NCBI GenBank assembly: GCA_000827265.1
Contig: KN834897.1
Location: 1-48,886 of the forward strand
Source of the DNA: Collybiopsis luxurians FD-317 M1
Lineage: Eukaryota > Basidiomycota > Agaricomycetes > Agaricales > Omphalotaceae
DNA: 48,886 nt
Direction: 5' to 3'
Shown here: positions 10,944-21,619 of the stretch, in pieces
Numbering within the stretch: position 1 is the first letter of the stretch
How the letters are laid out: each line of letters opens with the position of its first letter
Notes under the pieces: model-generated
The model's input: the letters and a program-made list of their open reading frames with translations, nothing else
What the model was told of the DNA's origin: nothing
Database searches by the model: none
Position numbers and translations under genes: made by a program

Positions 10944-11560
10944 ATGCCAAAATCCAGCCTTCCGTTATTTCAAAATGGATCCAACTCACAAGATCATTCA
11001 GCTTGTCCAAAACTTGATGAGCAGATGCTGAAGGATTCTCTCCTGAGGGTTGCCGCGAATGGCAATGAGTCAGTATCGACAAGGTTTATTGAAATGGTAG
11101 AAGAACACAAATATAAATTCCCCAAGGCACTTGATTGGTATTCCGAGGCATTGTATGAGGCTTCCAAATCTGGCCATTTGGAAATTGCTAAATTTTTGGT
11201 CAAATATGGAGCTAAAAACAAGAAAGATGATGACAAATATCATAAAACTGCAACTGAGGTTGCAGTACGACAAGGAAACTTGGACCTAGTTGAGTTTCTT
11301 CTTGAAAATATCATTGACTCTGAGATTGATTCACAAAGGGCACTCCAATATGGAGCACATTTAGAAGAATTGGATGTTGTCCAATTCTTATTAACTAAAG
11401 GAGTTCATGTCAATGCAACAGGGGAGCCAATGCAGCCCATGTGAGTCTAGATATTGTAAAATCACTTGTCAAACATGGGGCGGATGTCAACATACAAGTA
11501 GGACAAGACGACACTGCGCTCCAAGCAGCGGCTAATTTTGGGCATCTGCACATTGTGAAG
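10944..11560 (+). pseudogene. Ankyrin-repeat protein, frameshifted and truncated
   Basis: At least four ankyrin-type repeats are readable: ALYEASKSGHLEIAKFLVKY, TEVAVRQGNLDLVEFLLEN, a third ending in DVVQFLLTKGVHVNATG, then in another frame SLDIVKSLVKHGADVN and ALQAAANFGHLHIVK. The change of frame is near 11435. The last repeat breaks off straight after HIVK at 11560, where unrelated sequence begins with 'caagggggtc' and an A run. The start is uncertain: the first in-frame ATG is 10944, but upstream open sequence (10802-10940) may have been an earlier exon. Ankyrin arrays mediate protein-protein contacts and are common in fungal NLR-like receptors. Here the gene looks dead. Confidence 0.7.
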
Positions 11561-12032
11561 CAAGGGGGTCAAAAAAAAAATTATATACTGGGGGTCGGAA
11601 AATTCTTTTCAGGCCTAGTCAGTGAACCTACCTACCTCTACATGATATAAATCTTATGTAATAGTCCTAACATAGTGACTGTTGGCAACTTTTGGTCCCA
11701 AACTGCTTATAGTTCTAGCTGCATCAGTCATCATTTACCTTTCCCGAAAGTACTTTATATCCGTGACCTTTGCTCCTGTTAAGCAAAAAACACAATCAAT
11801 TTCTTTAACCAATGTGAATGCAGTGAGCTTACTATGCCAGCTCACAGTCCTTTTTTGTACATTGAATTATTCACTTTCCAAGTGACTGAGAGATTTTGTG
11901 CTATCATGGAGCTGATTAATATCACATTTGAAACTCAGAAGGCTGCCAAAGACCATCTTGAAAGTTGATCAGAAAATGTTTTTCAGATTCTCGGACCTAC
12001 CTACCTACCTGCCCCCGGTCCGGACCCCCTTG
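11561..12032. repeat. Possible insertion bounded by a 10-base inverted repeat
   Basis: 'caagggggtc' at 11561-11570 is matched by 'gacccccttg' at 12023-12032. The left end coincides exactly with the point where the ankyrin frame stops making sense. Nothing inside looks coding, no target duplication is visible, and the ankyrin array does not resume on the far side. Confidence 0.3.
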
Positions 12033-12751
12033 ACCTTACCTGCAGCGAGCCATGCAACCGGCAATTAACTTGAAGTATGGCATTTTTCACTTCTTTTTTT
12101 CTTTGATTCTTCATTCACCAGTAAGACTGGGAGCTGTGATCTGGATTCTGCTGGTCTACTAGAGACTGGCCGGGTACAAAATACTTCTAGTACTACTTTG
12201 AGTAAGTACCTGCGTGAGTACCACCAGTAGCTACAACATCCCCTACAGATACTCCCGCACAGAAGCTTCCAAGCGAACGGAGCTCAACTAATCATTGTTG
12301 CGGCTATCCGTCCAGACGGCGACGATTCTGTACTCAATACGCCGACATAAGAGATGGACAAATGATCAGAGGCGAAATAGCGCAGCCGGAGTCAGAGTAT
12401 GCCTAGGGGAGACAAGAGGCGAAACGTCTACCCCCGTGCCTACTACAAATGTCAAATACCTTGCTATGGGCGGCAGAATTTCCATAAAAGTAGCAGCACG
12501 AGTGTGCGCATTCTGCAGCTGGACAGTACAGTGAATACTATTACTTATGAGATCATCTCAGCTGGACCAAAACTGTAACAATCGAAACCTCTTATACACT
12601 GGAGACACCCTGCGCCCCACTTCAATAAGCAGTCACAGGTCTACCTTTGAAATGTACATCAGCCAGCGCTTATTTCCGCGCTAATTTTTCTTGGGCGCCA
12701 ATCCGGTTCCGTCCCTTGCATCTTCACCAACGTCGTCGTGTGCCTTATATC
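12033..12751. other. Intergenic DNA and 5' leader of the GCN20 gene
   Basis: No gene is supported. Frames near 12295-12534 lack any pattern. The last 100 bases are pyrimidine-rich in places, as in fungal promoters and leaders. There is no ATG in frame with the GCN20 start between the preceding stop codon and 12752. Confidence 0.45.
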
Positions 12752-15700
12752 ATGTCCTCGTACGATATAGCGGAAGAGATCCGAACCTACTTTCCCGACA
12801 CCGAAGAAGTCATCGTCCAATATCTATCCGGGTATCTAGTTGACGATGCCGGTGAGGAAGAAGATGTCCTTCAGGTCGCCCGTGAAATGCTAGAGTCATT
12901 GGCCGGAGGACCGAATGAAAAACTGGAAAAACTGATGGCTCGTTTGGGGGATCTGCTCGAGGATCAGCTGGATGCTAGACAAAGGCTTAAAAATGCACCA
13001 AAGCTGCAAAAATTGGATCATGTTTTGGATATGAGCAAGACACAGATGTCGAATACGATTGCGCTCGGGGAAGGTGTGGATTTGGAGTCTATAAATAAGG
13101 GAAAGTGAGTATAGCTTTTGGCTATCCTTCTATATACTTGCTCAAGTTTTCCTCCAGAGCATCCAGGGTAGACGTGAAGAAGCTAGAAAAGCAGGAGGCA
13201 AAACTCAAAGTGAGCTGATTTTGCTAAGAATGTAAGCGGCAGGGCCCCATACTCTATACAGGCCAAGATTGAAAAGCGTGCGAGGAGAGATCTATACGAA
13301 GGGTCAAAGTTACTGGACGCTCACCGAAAACAGGTGCGTCTTGTCCATTAATTTTTTGTGGTCGTGTTCAGTAAATCTATGGTGAATAGCAAACGTACGA
13401 AGAGATGTTCATGAAGATCAATCCCCTGGAAGCCGCTGGGGCACGGAACAAGAGCAAAGACATCCATCTTCCCTCCATCGATGTCAACTTTGCCTCGAAT
13501 CGTATCCTGTCCGTCACCTCCGTTTCCCTGTCTGAGAATTAGATCCTGACCCTGTCTACAGTTCTGGCGCATCATTGACTCTCGCGTATGGAAGGCGGTA
13601 CGGTCTCATTGGTCGTAACGGTACGTCTCTCGCCGATTCCCTCTCTGGCGTAAACCCCTTGCTTAACGAGTACGCCACAGGTGTCGGTAAATCTACATTG
13701 CTACGCCATATCGCAATGAGGGAGGTTCCTATTCCTGCTCATATCACTATCCTTTTCGTCGAGCAGGAGGTACGTCCTCCCCGTCTTCCCGTTTCCTTCC
13801 CTCCGTCTAATCCCTGATCCCTGAAAACCCCACTCGCAGATCGTCGGAGACGACACAACCGCCATCGATTCCGTGCTCAAAGCTGATGTCTGGCGTGATC
13901 ATCTGCTGAAGGAAGAAGCCTTGTTGAACGCAAAATTGGCCGAGCTCGAAGCGGAAGGCGATGATAAAAGGTTTGAGGATGCTAGAGAGGAGGCGTCTTC
14001 GAGACTTGCGGAAGTACATGCGCGTCTTTCGGATATGGAAGCGGAGAGTGGGCCGGCTAGGGCTGCAGCGTTGCTTGCGGGTGAGTGGGATTTTGTGAAG
14101 TTGGCGTTTGCGGAGGTCGCTGATAGCATCTTTCCCTAATCCTTGTTTCTTTTACCTAGGACTCGGTTTTGACGAGGCGGATCAGCAGCGACAGACTAGA
14201 TCTTTCAGTGGAGGTTGGCGGTGAGTGTTGGGTTCGGTCGGTTCGAAAGGAGGTGTATATTCATATGGCAACAGGATGCGTCTAGCTTTGGCGCGGGCCT
14301 TGTTCGTCAAGGTGAGGAGCGCACGCACCCTCTTTCATTAAGACCCGGGTGAAACTCACTTTTCCGAACATTGCAGCCGGCCCTTTTACTCCTCGATGAA
14401 CCTTCGAATCATATTGATTTGAATGCACTCGCATGGTTGGAAGATTACTTGCAAACTTGGCCGGGGACGATCTTGGTTGTGTGAGTGGCTGGCCTCGTCC
14501 GATACTATCGTATAGTACTCTCGCTCATCTTCACCTCGTCTGCTAGGTCTCACGATCGTGCTTTCCTGTACGTAGCTGGCGTACGGCGCGGGCTCGCGCA
14601 CTGTAAAGCTCTAGAGCCAGGGCTGATTGACTTCCCCTTCATATAGTGATGCCGTAGCGACCGATATTGTGCACCAACATTCAGGAAGGTTGGATTACTA
14701 TAAAGGGTAAGTACGCAAAAATTTTCTTCTAGAACCGAATCCTTCACTTTTTAGTTTTGACCTTGGACTGATTTCCGTTCTACAGGAACTTTACACAATT
14801 CTATTCGACTAAATCGGAACGTGATCGGAATTTGAGGAAGGAGTATGAGACGCAGATGGAGTACAGGAAGCATTTGCAGGCGTTTATTGATAGGTGGAGG
14901 TATAATGCTAACCGAGGTGAGTGTCGGATGTTGGGGGTGTGGGTTGTGGTCTACGGATAGGATGGGGTGTGTTGATTCGGTTTGGAAATGTAGCTGCACA
15001 GGCTCAGTCGAAAATTAAGATTTTGGAAAAGGTACGTCTGGATAGTATGAGTTTCGGTGGCATGGGCTAACGTCCCCTCTTGCCCTACTAGCTTCCGGAA
15101 TTGCAACCTCCAGAAGAAGACGAAACGGAGAAGTTTAGGTTGGTACTTGATTCGCCCTGTGTCCCTTATCCATCGCCCATATATGCCGGCATAACGAACG
15201 AACTAACCAATTGCTCTTCTCTCTAGATTCCCCGAAACGGAAAAGATCTCCCCTCCATTATTACAAATGTCCGAAGTGCTGTTTGGATATACACCCGATA
15301 AAATTGTTCTAAAGGGGGCAAATATCGATGTCGGGTTGGATTCGAGGATTGCGATTGTTGGTGCGAACGGAAGTGGAAAGTCTACATTGTGAGTTCATAT
15401 CGTCGAAAGAAGGACTTGTTTGGTCTCATGTAGTTGACGTGCTCGTAGGATTAAGATATTGACGGGAGAGTTGAATCCGTTGGGGGGACAGGTTAATCGG
15501 AATGGGAGACTGAGAGTGTGAGTTTTTTTATTTGGTTCGAGCTAAAGGCGGTATCATCGTCGTTGTTCTCTGTCTCTTTTTCTTCCTCGGATACTGACGG
15601 GTACGATAGTGGCTACTTCGCCCAACATCACGTCGACTCCCTCATCCCCACCATGTCCCCTGTCCAATTTTTGGCGTCAAAGTTTCCCGGAAAGACGGAG

Positions 15701-16331
15701 CAAGAGTATAGGCAGCATTTAGGCAACTTCCAAATCAGCGGGATGACGGGTTTACAACTCATAGGCACGTTGAGTGGAGGACAAAAATCTCGTGTTGCTT
15801 TTTCTGCGTTGTCGTTGCAGAGACCGCATGTTTTATTATTGGATGAGGTGTGTGTGATTGGGTTTTTTTTTGCTTTCGGCTTCGGGATTTGAGGAGTTTG
15901 CGGTACTGATCGCCTTTTTCTTGCCTTTTTTTTAGCCTACTAACCATCTGGATATTGAGGTATGTACTACATGCATATGAACGTCCTTGGTCCGTCCGTC
16001 TCACGGAACGACACTTTGACAGGGTCTGGATGCGCTCATGGAAGCTCTGAATACATGGAACGGAGGAGTGATTATCATCTCGCACGACGAGAGGTTTATC
16101 ACGAAAGTAGCTAATGAGGTAAGGTCTGTTCCTCGCTCCTTTGTTCGTGAACTAAATTCCTGGCTTGTACAGCTCTGGGTATGCGCGAGTGGTACGGTTA
16201 GCAAGTTTAGAGGTGATGTTGAGAGTTACAAGGTTCGTTTTTTGGTTTTGTTGTATAGATGGTTGTGAGTGAGGTGCTAACGAATTATTGGGTAGAACTT
16301 GATTGTGAGCAATATCAAGATGAAGCCCTGA
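12752..16331 (+). CDS. GCN20: ABCF-family ATPase, Gcn20/ABCF3 orthologue
   Basis: Soluble twin-ATPase ABC protein without membrane segments. In yeast, Gcn20 works with Gcn1 on ribosomes to activate the eIF2alpha kinase Gcn2 during amino-acid starvation. The start at 12752 is the first in-frame ATG and gives the typical N-terminus ([19 protein letters not shown]). The N-terminal region is acidic and helical. NBD1 has Walker A GRNGVGKST, signature [17 protein letters not shown], Walker [24 protein letters not shown] and switch His in VVSHDR. A charged linker follows ([21 protein letters not shown]). NBD2 has [44 protein letters not shown] and IIISHDERF. The gene ends MKP at 16331 and has well over ten short introns. 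PSNHID in NBD1 departs slightly from the common PTNNLD or PTNHLD. A broken copy lies at 25530-26225. Confidence 0.93.
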
Positions 16332-16400
16332 GATGTAGAGTAGAGTACTGTTGTGATTGTACGGCCCAGTGGGGGCTATTGTAACTTAGTTTTTTTAACA

Positions 16401-16427
16401 GGGGGTGGGGTGGGGTGGGGAGGTGGG
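16401..16427 (+). other. G-quadruplex-capable tract in the GCN20 3' region
   Basis: Consecutive G runs (5, 4, 4, 4, 2, 3) separated by single bases start about 70 bases after the GCN20 stop on the sense strand. In RNA this would meet the usual definition of a very stable two- to four-tetrad quadruplex. Whether it lies within the mRNA is unknown. Confidence 0.6.
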
Positions 16428-16687
16428 AAAAGCATTTGGATATGTGTATAGCAGGACTGCAGAGTGGGAGAGGTCGTCAGAGGCTTGAAAATGTCTGAGT
16501 CCAGCGGGCAACCCTTATACTGTATTCGGTTAGGGCGTGGAAGACAACATTGTAATTCATTCAGTCCAATTAAACTAAGGGAAAAAAACCTTCGCTTTAG
16601 CCAAAAGGCAGACCTGCAGGACCCCGAATGAATTGGAACACTCCAGAAGGGTAATAAAGGGTAAATGATATGTAGATGGAAGGAGTG
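16428..16687. other. Spacer between GCN20 and the YR retrotransposon
   Basis: Nothing recognisable. The 3' terminal repeat expected of a Ngaro/DIRS-like element should lie about here, but I found no repeat matching the other end. Confidence 0.35.
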
Positions 16688-17655
16688 TTACGCAGTGTGA
16701 TTAGCTGCAATTGCAGCGGCAAGAAGAGTAGGGTGTTTCCGAATATATATGTGGAAAGTTTCTGATCTCCACCAGCCCTTCACTTGAATGACATGGAAAG
16801 GAGCACCATCTTCAGCTAGAGCAGTAGCTCCACCTGCTTGCATGGAGTGTCTGGCAAATGAGCAATCTGGAATATGTGAATAGAGTTTCTTTAAGAACCA
16901 AGTACAAGTATGTAAAGAACCATTGCTCTGTATCCACAGATATAGATTGAGCAGGAAAGAATGATCTCTGAGGATGAGATATTTACAGGAAAGGGAAGTC
17001 CCCTGAGGATCATCAATAAGGACATGATTTCCTTCAAAAAACTTGTCCGCTTTGTGAGAATTTAGTGTGAATTTGTATGATGATGTCAAAAGCTGGGCAG
17101 ACAAATGGCGACAGTACTTGCGCGGACTCCTTTTTGATCTATCGTCATTGACTACCATCTCCCCTAATCATAAAAACCAGTGAAAAGTAGGGTAGTCCAT
17201 AAGAGGTCATCAAAAGAAGGAGAGACACCCAAAGCGGAAATGACATGGCAAAGCTGATTCCATGTGAGAGGTGCCTTACAATTAACTGGTTTACTCTTCA
17301 AATGTTTGCAACCCTTTAGTGAACATGTAACGAGGTCAAATTTCCTAGAATATCGGACATCTGGAAAAAATGGTTTGAGCTGGTTGCAAATACCAGAAAG
17401 ATAAGTAGCAACCGAACGTGGTTCGAAATGGTTGGACATGAATACAATATAAAAACTGAGAGTGTCAGGAGTAGGGTCGATAGGAAAATGATACAAATGG
17501 CAGAAGTCGATATAGGAATTCAGTGCTGATCCATATGTTAAAGTGGAAGTAGAATCAACAGCAGAACCAAGAGCGACGGCACGCTCACACACCAAACACT
17601 CTTTGGACCAGGCTACGCTCACAGGTTGCCTGGACCTGCGTGCACCTAAATTCAT
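16688..17655 (-). pseudogene. Tyrosine recombinase of the YR retrotransposon, inactivated
   Basis: The N-terminal part (17655-17164) is a core-binding domain (SYIDFCHLYHFPIDPTPDTL ... SVATYLSGICNQL). The catalytic part (17158-16688) ends FARHSMQAGGATALAEDGAP, HVIQVKGWW, FHIYIRKHP. Intact relatives have HSMR at the second catalytic Arg and GRW before the Tyr segment. Here HSMR has become HSMQ (codon caa, one CpG-type transition from cga) and GRW is GWW. The segment that should hold the first catalytic Arg (around GFY..RxGE) is broken by a stop and frameshift near 17160. The nucleophile Tyr in IYIRKHP is still present. The enzyme is dead by several independent lesions. Confidence 0.85.
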
Positions 17656-17676
17656 GATGAATTTACCCCCAGCACT

Positions 17677-18201
17677 TCACGAGGGGTTGAAAAAAAGGTC
17701 AATATGTAGACCAGGAGCAAGGAGTAAAGCTCTAGAAAAATCCCTACAAGAAAGAGCATCTGCAATGGCATTTTGTTCTGTTATGATGTAGACAATGCAG
17801 ATATCAACATTCAAAGACAGTAAGAAGTCAATGGCATATTTGAGAAGAGGGTTATATTCAGGTAGAGCATGAAGAGAGTTGAAGATGTCAACAGTATTCA
17901 TATTGTTGGAAAAAATGGTAAGGTGCAAGCGGTGAGTGAGTGTGAGATCAGCGCGCATAGTCGTACAATACCAATGGATAGCAGATACAATGCATATAGC
18001 TTCGTAGAAGAAAATATGACGCGCAACCCATTCAACAGGAACAGGGGAATAAAAACCTAGCAACAGCTCAGGTATCCAAAAGCCCATACCAGTTAAACAA
18101 GTGTCGCAGAAAATGGACATGTCGCATTCAGAGTAGGGGTTCCAATCCATACCGTCAAATAAAGAATACCCAATGACTCCCTGATATGATTCACAAACCA
18201 T
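17677..18201 (-). pseudogene. RNase H-like domain of the YR retrotransposon
   Basis: The frame has the retroelement RNase H layout: an early strand with Asp (ECDMSIFCDTCLTGMGFWIP), a helix with the second acid (FFYEAICIVSAIHWY), a strand with NNMNTVDIFNSL, and the end VYIITEQNAIADALSCRDF, matching the (A/S)DxLSR signature of these elements. It lies between RT and recombinase, as expected. It is separated from both by stops, so it is a relic although this segment is open for 174 codons. Confidence 0.75.
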
Positions 18202-18362
18202 GTTAGATCATCTTTCAGAGCTTTATTGAGATAAATTGGTGCGTTAGGCTTGTTCTTCTCTTTCATTTTTTGATAAACATTGCAGAGGCAAGGTCAAAGC
18301 AAAGCAAAGTTAAATGACCAATTTACCCAACTAGAAAGCATCTGGAATTCATGTAAAGTTCA

Positions 18363-19490
18363 TCAACAGGAAGGAGACAAAATGAAATCCAGGATAAAAT
18401 GAACCAAATCTTCTTTGGAGTTGGGAGGCAAAGTGATAGTCATAGCATTTGGGTCAATTTTGAATCCAATAACAATCAGGATGAAATTGAATAATTGCTT
18501 CTCGGGTTTGTGAGGAATACTGAGAAAATCCCAGAGATAAAGAAGCTGAGCTTGCTTCGTAGGAAGATAGCAATTGTAAGGTTGGTAAAGCATCATGTTT
18601 TCTTCGTGTTCCCAGCCAAAGGTATCATCCACATAACAGAAAATGTTGATGAGGAGTTTGACAAATGTAGCAATCCAAAGCACTAAACCAATCACGGAAA
18701 ACCATAGCCTTGGCGAACCACTATTGCCGAATGTTGCACATCAATTGACATTTCTCCTTTTCTCCATCACAACATCACCAGCCTTCAACTCGACTTTAGT
18801 GGGCAAATTAAATGTGGTAACTTGCTTGGTCTGCCATAATTTGTGCATTGGGAGTAAACGGTGCACCTCAGAAACATCTGACTTCCAAATCATCAACTTC
18901 ATGTGCGGATGCAATTTGCAATAGCGAAGGAGAGTGGGAATGAATTCTTTCATGGTATCCATATGGGGGCCTTTGGTTTGGGAACAGTCAACCATGGAAT
19001 TCTGGGAGAAATCTCCAGCACTCTGGTGGGACACAAGATGTAATTTCTCGGAATGTGGTTTAGGAACTGCGATGACTGGGGTACTATACATTCCAGGTAA
19101 AAAGTCTGGCCCGAAGGTACATGAAAAGTGACCTTTCTCTATCTCCACGTTGCGCTGATTATTAATGAAGTCCTGCTTTTGACTAAACGGAGGAGGTGCC
19201 CAAGAGTTATCCCAAGTTTCTGGATAACCATTTGCAAACCCGGTATCTGCCCACAGCCAGAAACCTTCTCAAAGACCAACCAAAACTGAATGAACAAAAG
19301 CGCGATTCAGATGGCGGCATAGTAACAATTTAAGACAGTCAACATTGATAACATGCTTAATATGGAAAAGGTTGGGATTTTGCAAAATTGTTTCCACAAC
19401 AGCCCCATTCTCAAATTCCTCTGCCGGTGGTCTAGGTAAAGGATTGTCAATTTCCATATAAGCAATGGTACAACTGCGGCAAGAGAGAAC
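18363..19490 (-). pseudogene. Reverse transcriptase of the YR retrotransposon
   Basis: Pieces in order on the minus strand: RPPAEEFENGAVVETILQN and CRHLNRAFVHSVLVGL (RT N-terminal extension, about 19440-19269), then MYSTPVIAVPKPHSEKLHLV with SDVSEVHRLLPMH (19148-18741, fingers and the first catalytic Asp), then FVKLLINIFCYVDDTFGWEH (18695-18363, the YVDD catalytic box), and FIVIGFKIDP-type sequence after it. The YVDD is intact, but stops and frame changes at about 19270, 18740 and 18400 prevent synthesis of the whole enzyme. Confidence 0.8.
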
Positions 19491-19680
19491 ACCACATCTC
19501 CAACCCCCCTTCATATGTTTTGGCAAAAAATAACAATTTTCTCCAAGAACACTATCAGATTTGAGCTCCAACAATTCTTCACCATATGCATCTCCTAAAA
19601 CTCCCCTTGCATGTGCTGCAGCAGCGAGAACCAAAAGAGCAGACCTGGTAGCAAGCTCAGGTTGCTTTTTTCCCTCAGTT

Positions 19681-20910
19681 TTAACACTCTCTGGCAACAT
19701 GGTTGGCTGATCCACAATGGATACAAACATGTCTGAAGATGCATTTTTTCCTTGTGCAAGACCTGAAGTTCCAGTTCCTACAGATTTCAGGGCTATGTTT
19801 GCACTTTTGAACTGACTTGCTAAATCCAACATTTGCACTAGACCCGATGACAGCAACTCCTCTGGCATTGATGTGTGCAACTCTGATGAAATTGAATTTT
19901 TTGACTTCATGTAGGAGGACATCATGTCTACTTCTGATGTAGATACAGGCTGCACAGTCATAATTGATAACCCTGTGGTGCAAAGAGACATGGGTCACAG
20001 TGAAGAGGTTATTGATGTGGTCTGAATACCCATGCAGTTCAAACTCTCAGCCTTTGAAGGCAAAAGGTACAGCTTGCTCGTAAGTGCGGAATGCGCTGAT
20101 CCATTGGCCATGGGAATTAATCTTCAAGACCACCTTAGATTTTTTGAATTCCAAGGTGGTATTGCTGACGAGGAAAAGACCTTGATCTTCTGCTTCTGTG
20201 GTAAAGGAATGACTTGCGAATTTGTCAAAATCGATGTAGTTGTTGAGTAAAATGTTAGTCCATTGCACTTTCAGAAGAGAAGGTTTATTGAGGGCAACAT
20301 CCAAATCCCTGAGGGCACCTTTGATGTTATTGGAGTGTACACTGATTTGTTGGTGTAACAATTCATGAGCCAGGGAGAGGGTTGCAGCATAGAGATTTTG
20401 GTCCTGGTTCCAATAGAACTTTGATTTATCATCTCTTTGTCTCTTTGTATGGGCATTGGAATTTTCTTCTTCCTCATCTCCAAGTCGGTCCAGTTCAGTA
20501 GATCTGCGGACCAACAATCCATCTCCTTGATGGAACTCAGCGGTGCCAACATCTCCTGTTCGCTCATCATTCCTACCAACATCTCTTTCGCCTTCACACT
20601 GTCCCCTCCTTGCGGCATCTTCCTGAACTTGTTCGAAGCATTCAATGTTGTCAATATAGGGCTGGATGACAGAAGCTTCAAATGGGATGCTAAGTTTCAT
20701 ACAGATCTTTGATGCTTCAACAGTGAGATTGGCAAATGCAGTGGCTTTTCCAATGTCACCATGTGTACTGGTTAACAATCCATTTGAGTTTTGGCTGGGA
20801 GGTGTGTAGGCCTCTCTGTAGAATCTGCAGTTCGCAATGGTCCTTCTGGAGAACCTGTAGTTTGCGTTGCTCCATCGGACATAATGTATGAGATTTTGAT
20901 GGATAAACAA
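19681..20910 (-). pseudogene. Gag-like protein with Cys/His knuckle of the YR retrotransposon
   Basis: The 5' frame (20910-20047) has a low-complexity front, then VQWTNILLNNYIDFDKFASH and INSHGQWISAFRTYEQAVPF, blocks typical of gag in this retrotransposon group. A second frame (19998-19681) carries ICRNWNFRSCTRKKCIFRHV followed by CIHCGSANHVAREC, a pair of Cys/His knuckles that would bind nucleic acid. The two frames are not continuous: about 50 bases with stops separate them. Confidence 0.7.
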
Positions 20911-21277
20911 AGTTTATTTATGTGGCACAAAAGCTACAGTTAACTGGCAAGACAAAAGGAAGTGAAAACTGAGTTGAACACTACAGAAACAAAAGAGAAG
21001 AAAATTGACATGGCAAGACAAAAGGAAGAGTGAGCTGAGTTCCTATGTCTCACCAGGGATGAAATACTGTTTGCCTAATTAAGCCAGTCAGCTGCGAATC
21101 TCAGTGCACTGAGAAGCTAGAAGTACTAACCTGGAACAATAACTTAGTGTTAAACCTGAGCTCAGGTTAATGTCATTGTTACATCATGCATAAGCTAGCT
21201 GGGACGCTTAGGTTAGTGCAGTATGCATACGCTCGATCTTCCCTTGTTGATTAGCCATCAGAGATTAAATCTGATTT
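20911..21277. other. 5' flank of the YR retrotransposon, with an 18-base direct repeat
   Basis: 'tggcaagacaaaaggaag' occurs at 20945-20962 and again at 21011-21028. No gene is visible. This may be part of the element's non-coding 5' end, but no matching copy was found near its 3' end. Confidence 0.4.
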
Positions 21278-21445
21278 ACTTGCCAAACTTGTCCCTACTT
21301 GTCCCTGCCAAATTTTGCCGGCTCAATACAAAAAAGTGGCACAAGCTGCAAGCCGCAAGCTATGTCGGTTTTTGCCGCAAGCCAAGTTTTTTTATTAGTG
21401 ACACGCTATTTTGAGCAAGTCGGGCAAGTTGGACAAGTGCCGTAA
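21278..21445. repeat. Cluster of ACTTGTCC-type direct and inverted repeats
   Basis: The left side has two direct units (aacttgtccctacttgtccctgcc, about 21285-21308). The right side has the reverse complement pattern (gcaagtcgggcaagttggacaagtgccg, about 21415-21443). Between them are short caagc/gcaag units. The arrangement resembles the ends of a short non-autonomous DNA element. No transposase or target duplication is seen. Confidence 0.35.
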
Positions 21446-21561
21446 GTTGATGCTTTATGCCTCCGCTTTTCATCTGCTCATCCCCATTCAACTCTCAGCA
21501 CATACTAGAATTATTGAAGAGGTCACAATGTTTGTGATAAGTAAAAGTTTAGCACATTTTG

Positions 21562-21619
21562 GTTGTGTTCTCCATTGGAGAACACAACGAACTTGGTTGG
21601 AGAATCTCCAACCAAGTTC
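21562..21619. repeat. Two abutting perfect hairpins
   Basis: Hairpin 1 has arms gttgtgttctcc (21562-21573) and ggagaacacaac (21577-21588), 12 base pairs with a 3-base loop. Hairpin 2 starts at the next base: gaacttggttggaga (21589-21603) and tctccaaccaagttc (21605-21619), 15 base pairs with a 1-base loop. No mismatches. The function is unknown; possibilities are a transposon end, a protein-binding cruciform, or a product of template switching. Confidence 0.9.

Larger units (their letters stand above)
16688..20910 (-). mobile_element. Degenerate tyrosine-recombinase retrotransposon (Ngaro/DIRS-like)
   Basis: Reading on the minus strand, the order is gag-like protein with a Cys/His knuckle, reverse transcriptase, RNase H, and tyrosine recombinase. 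That order, with a YR instead of a DDE integrase, is specific to DIRS/Ngaro-type elements. I see no methyltransferase domain of DIRS type, which favours a Ngaro-like element as known in basidiomycetes. Every domain is cut by stops or frameshifts. Split direct repeats or inverted terminal repeats were not identified, so the ends given are only the outer coding limits. Confidence 0.85.

Noticed and set aside
12647..12751. N-terminal extension of GCN20
   Set aside because: The upstream in-frame sequence contains no ATG, and the extension has no resemblance to Gcn20 N-termini.
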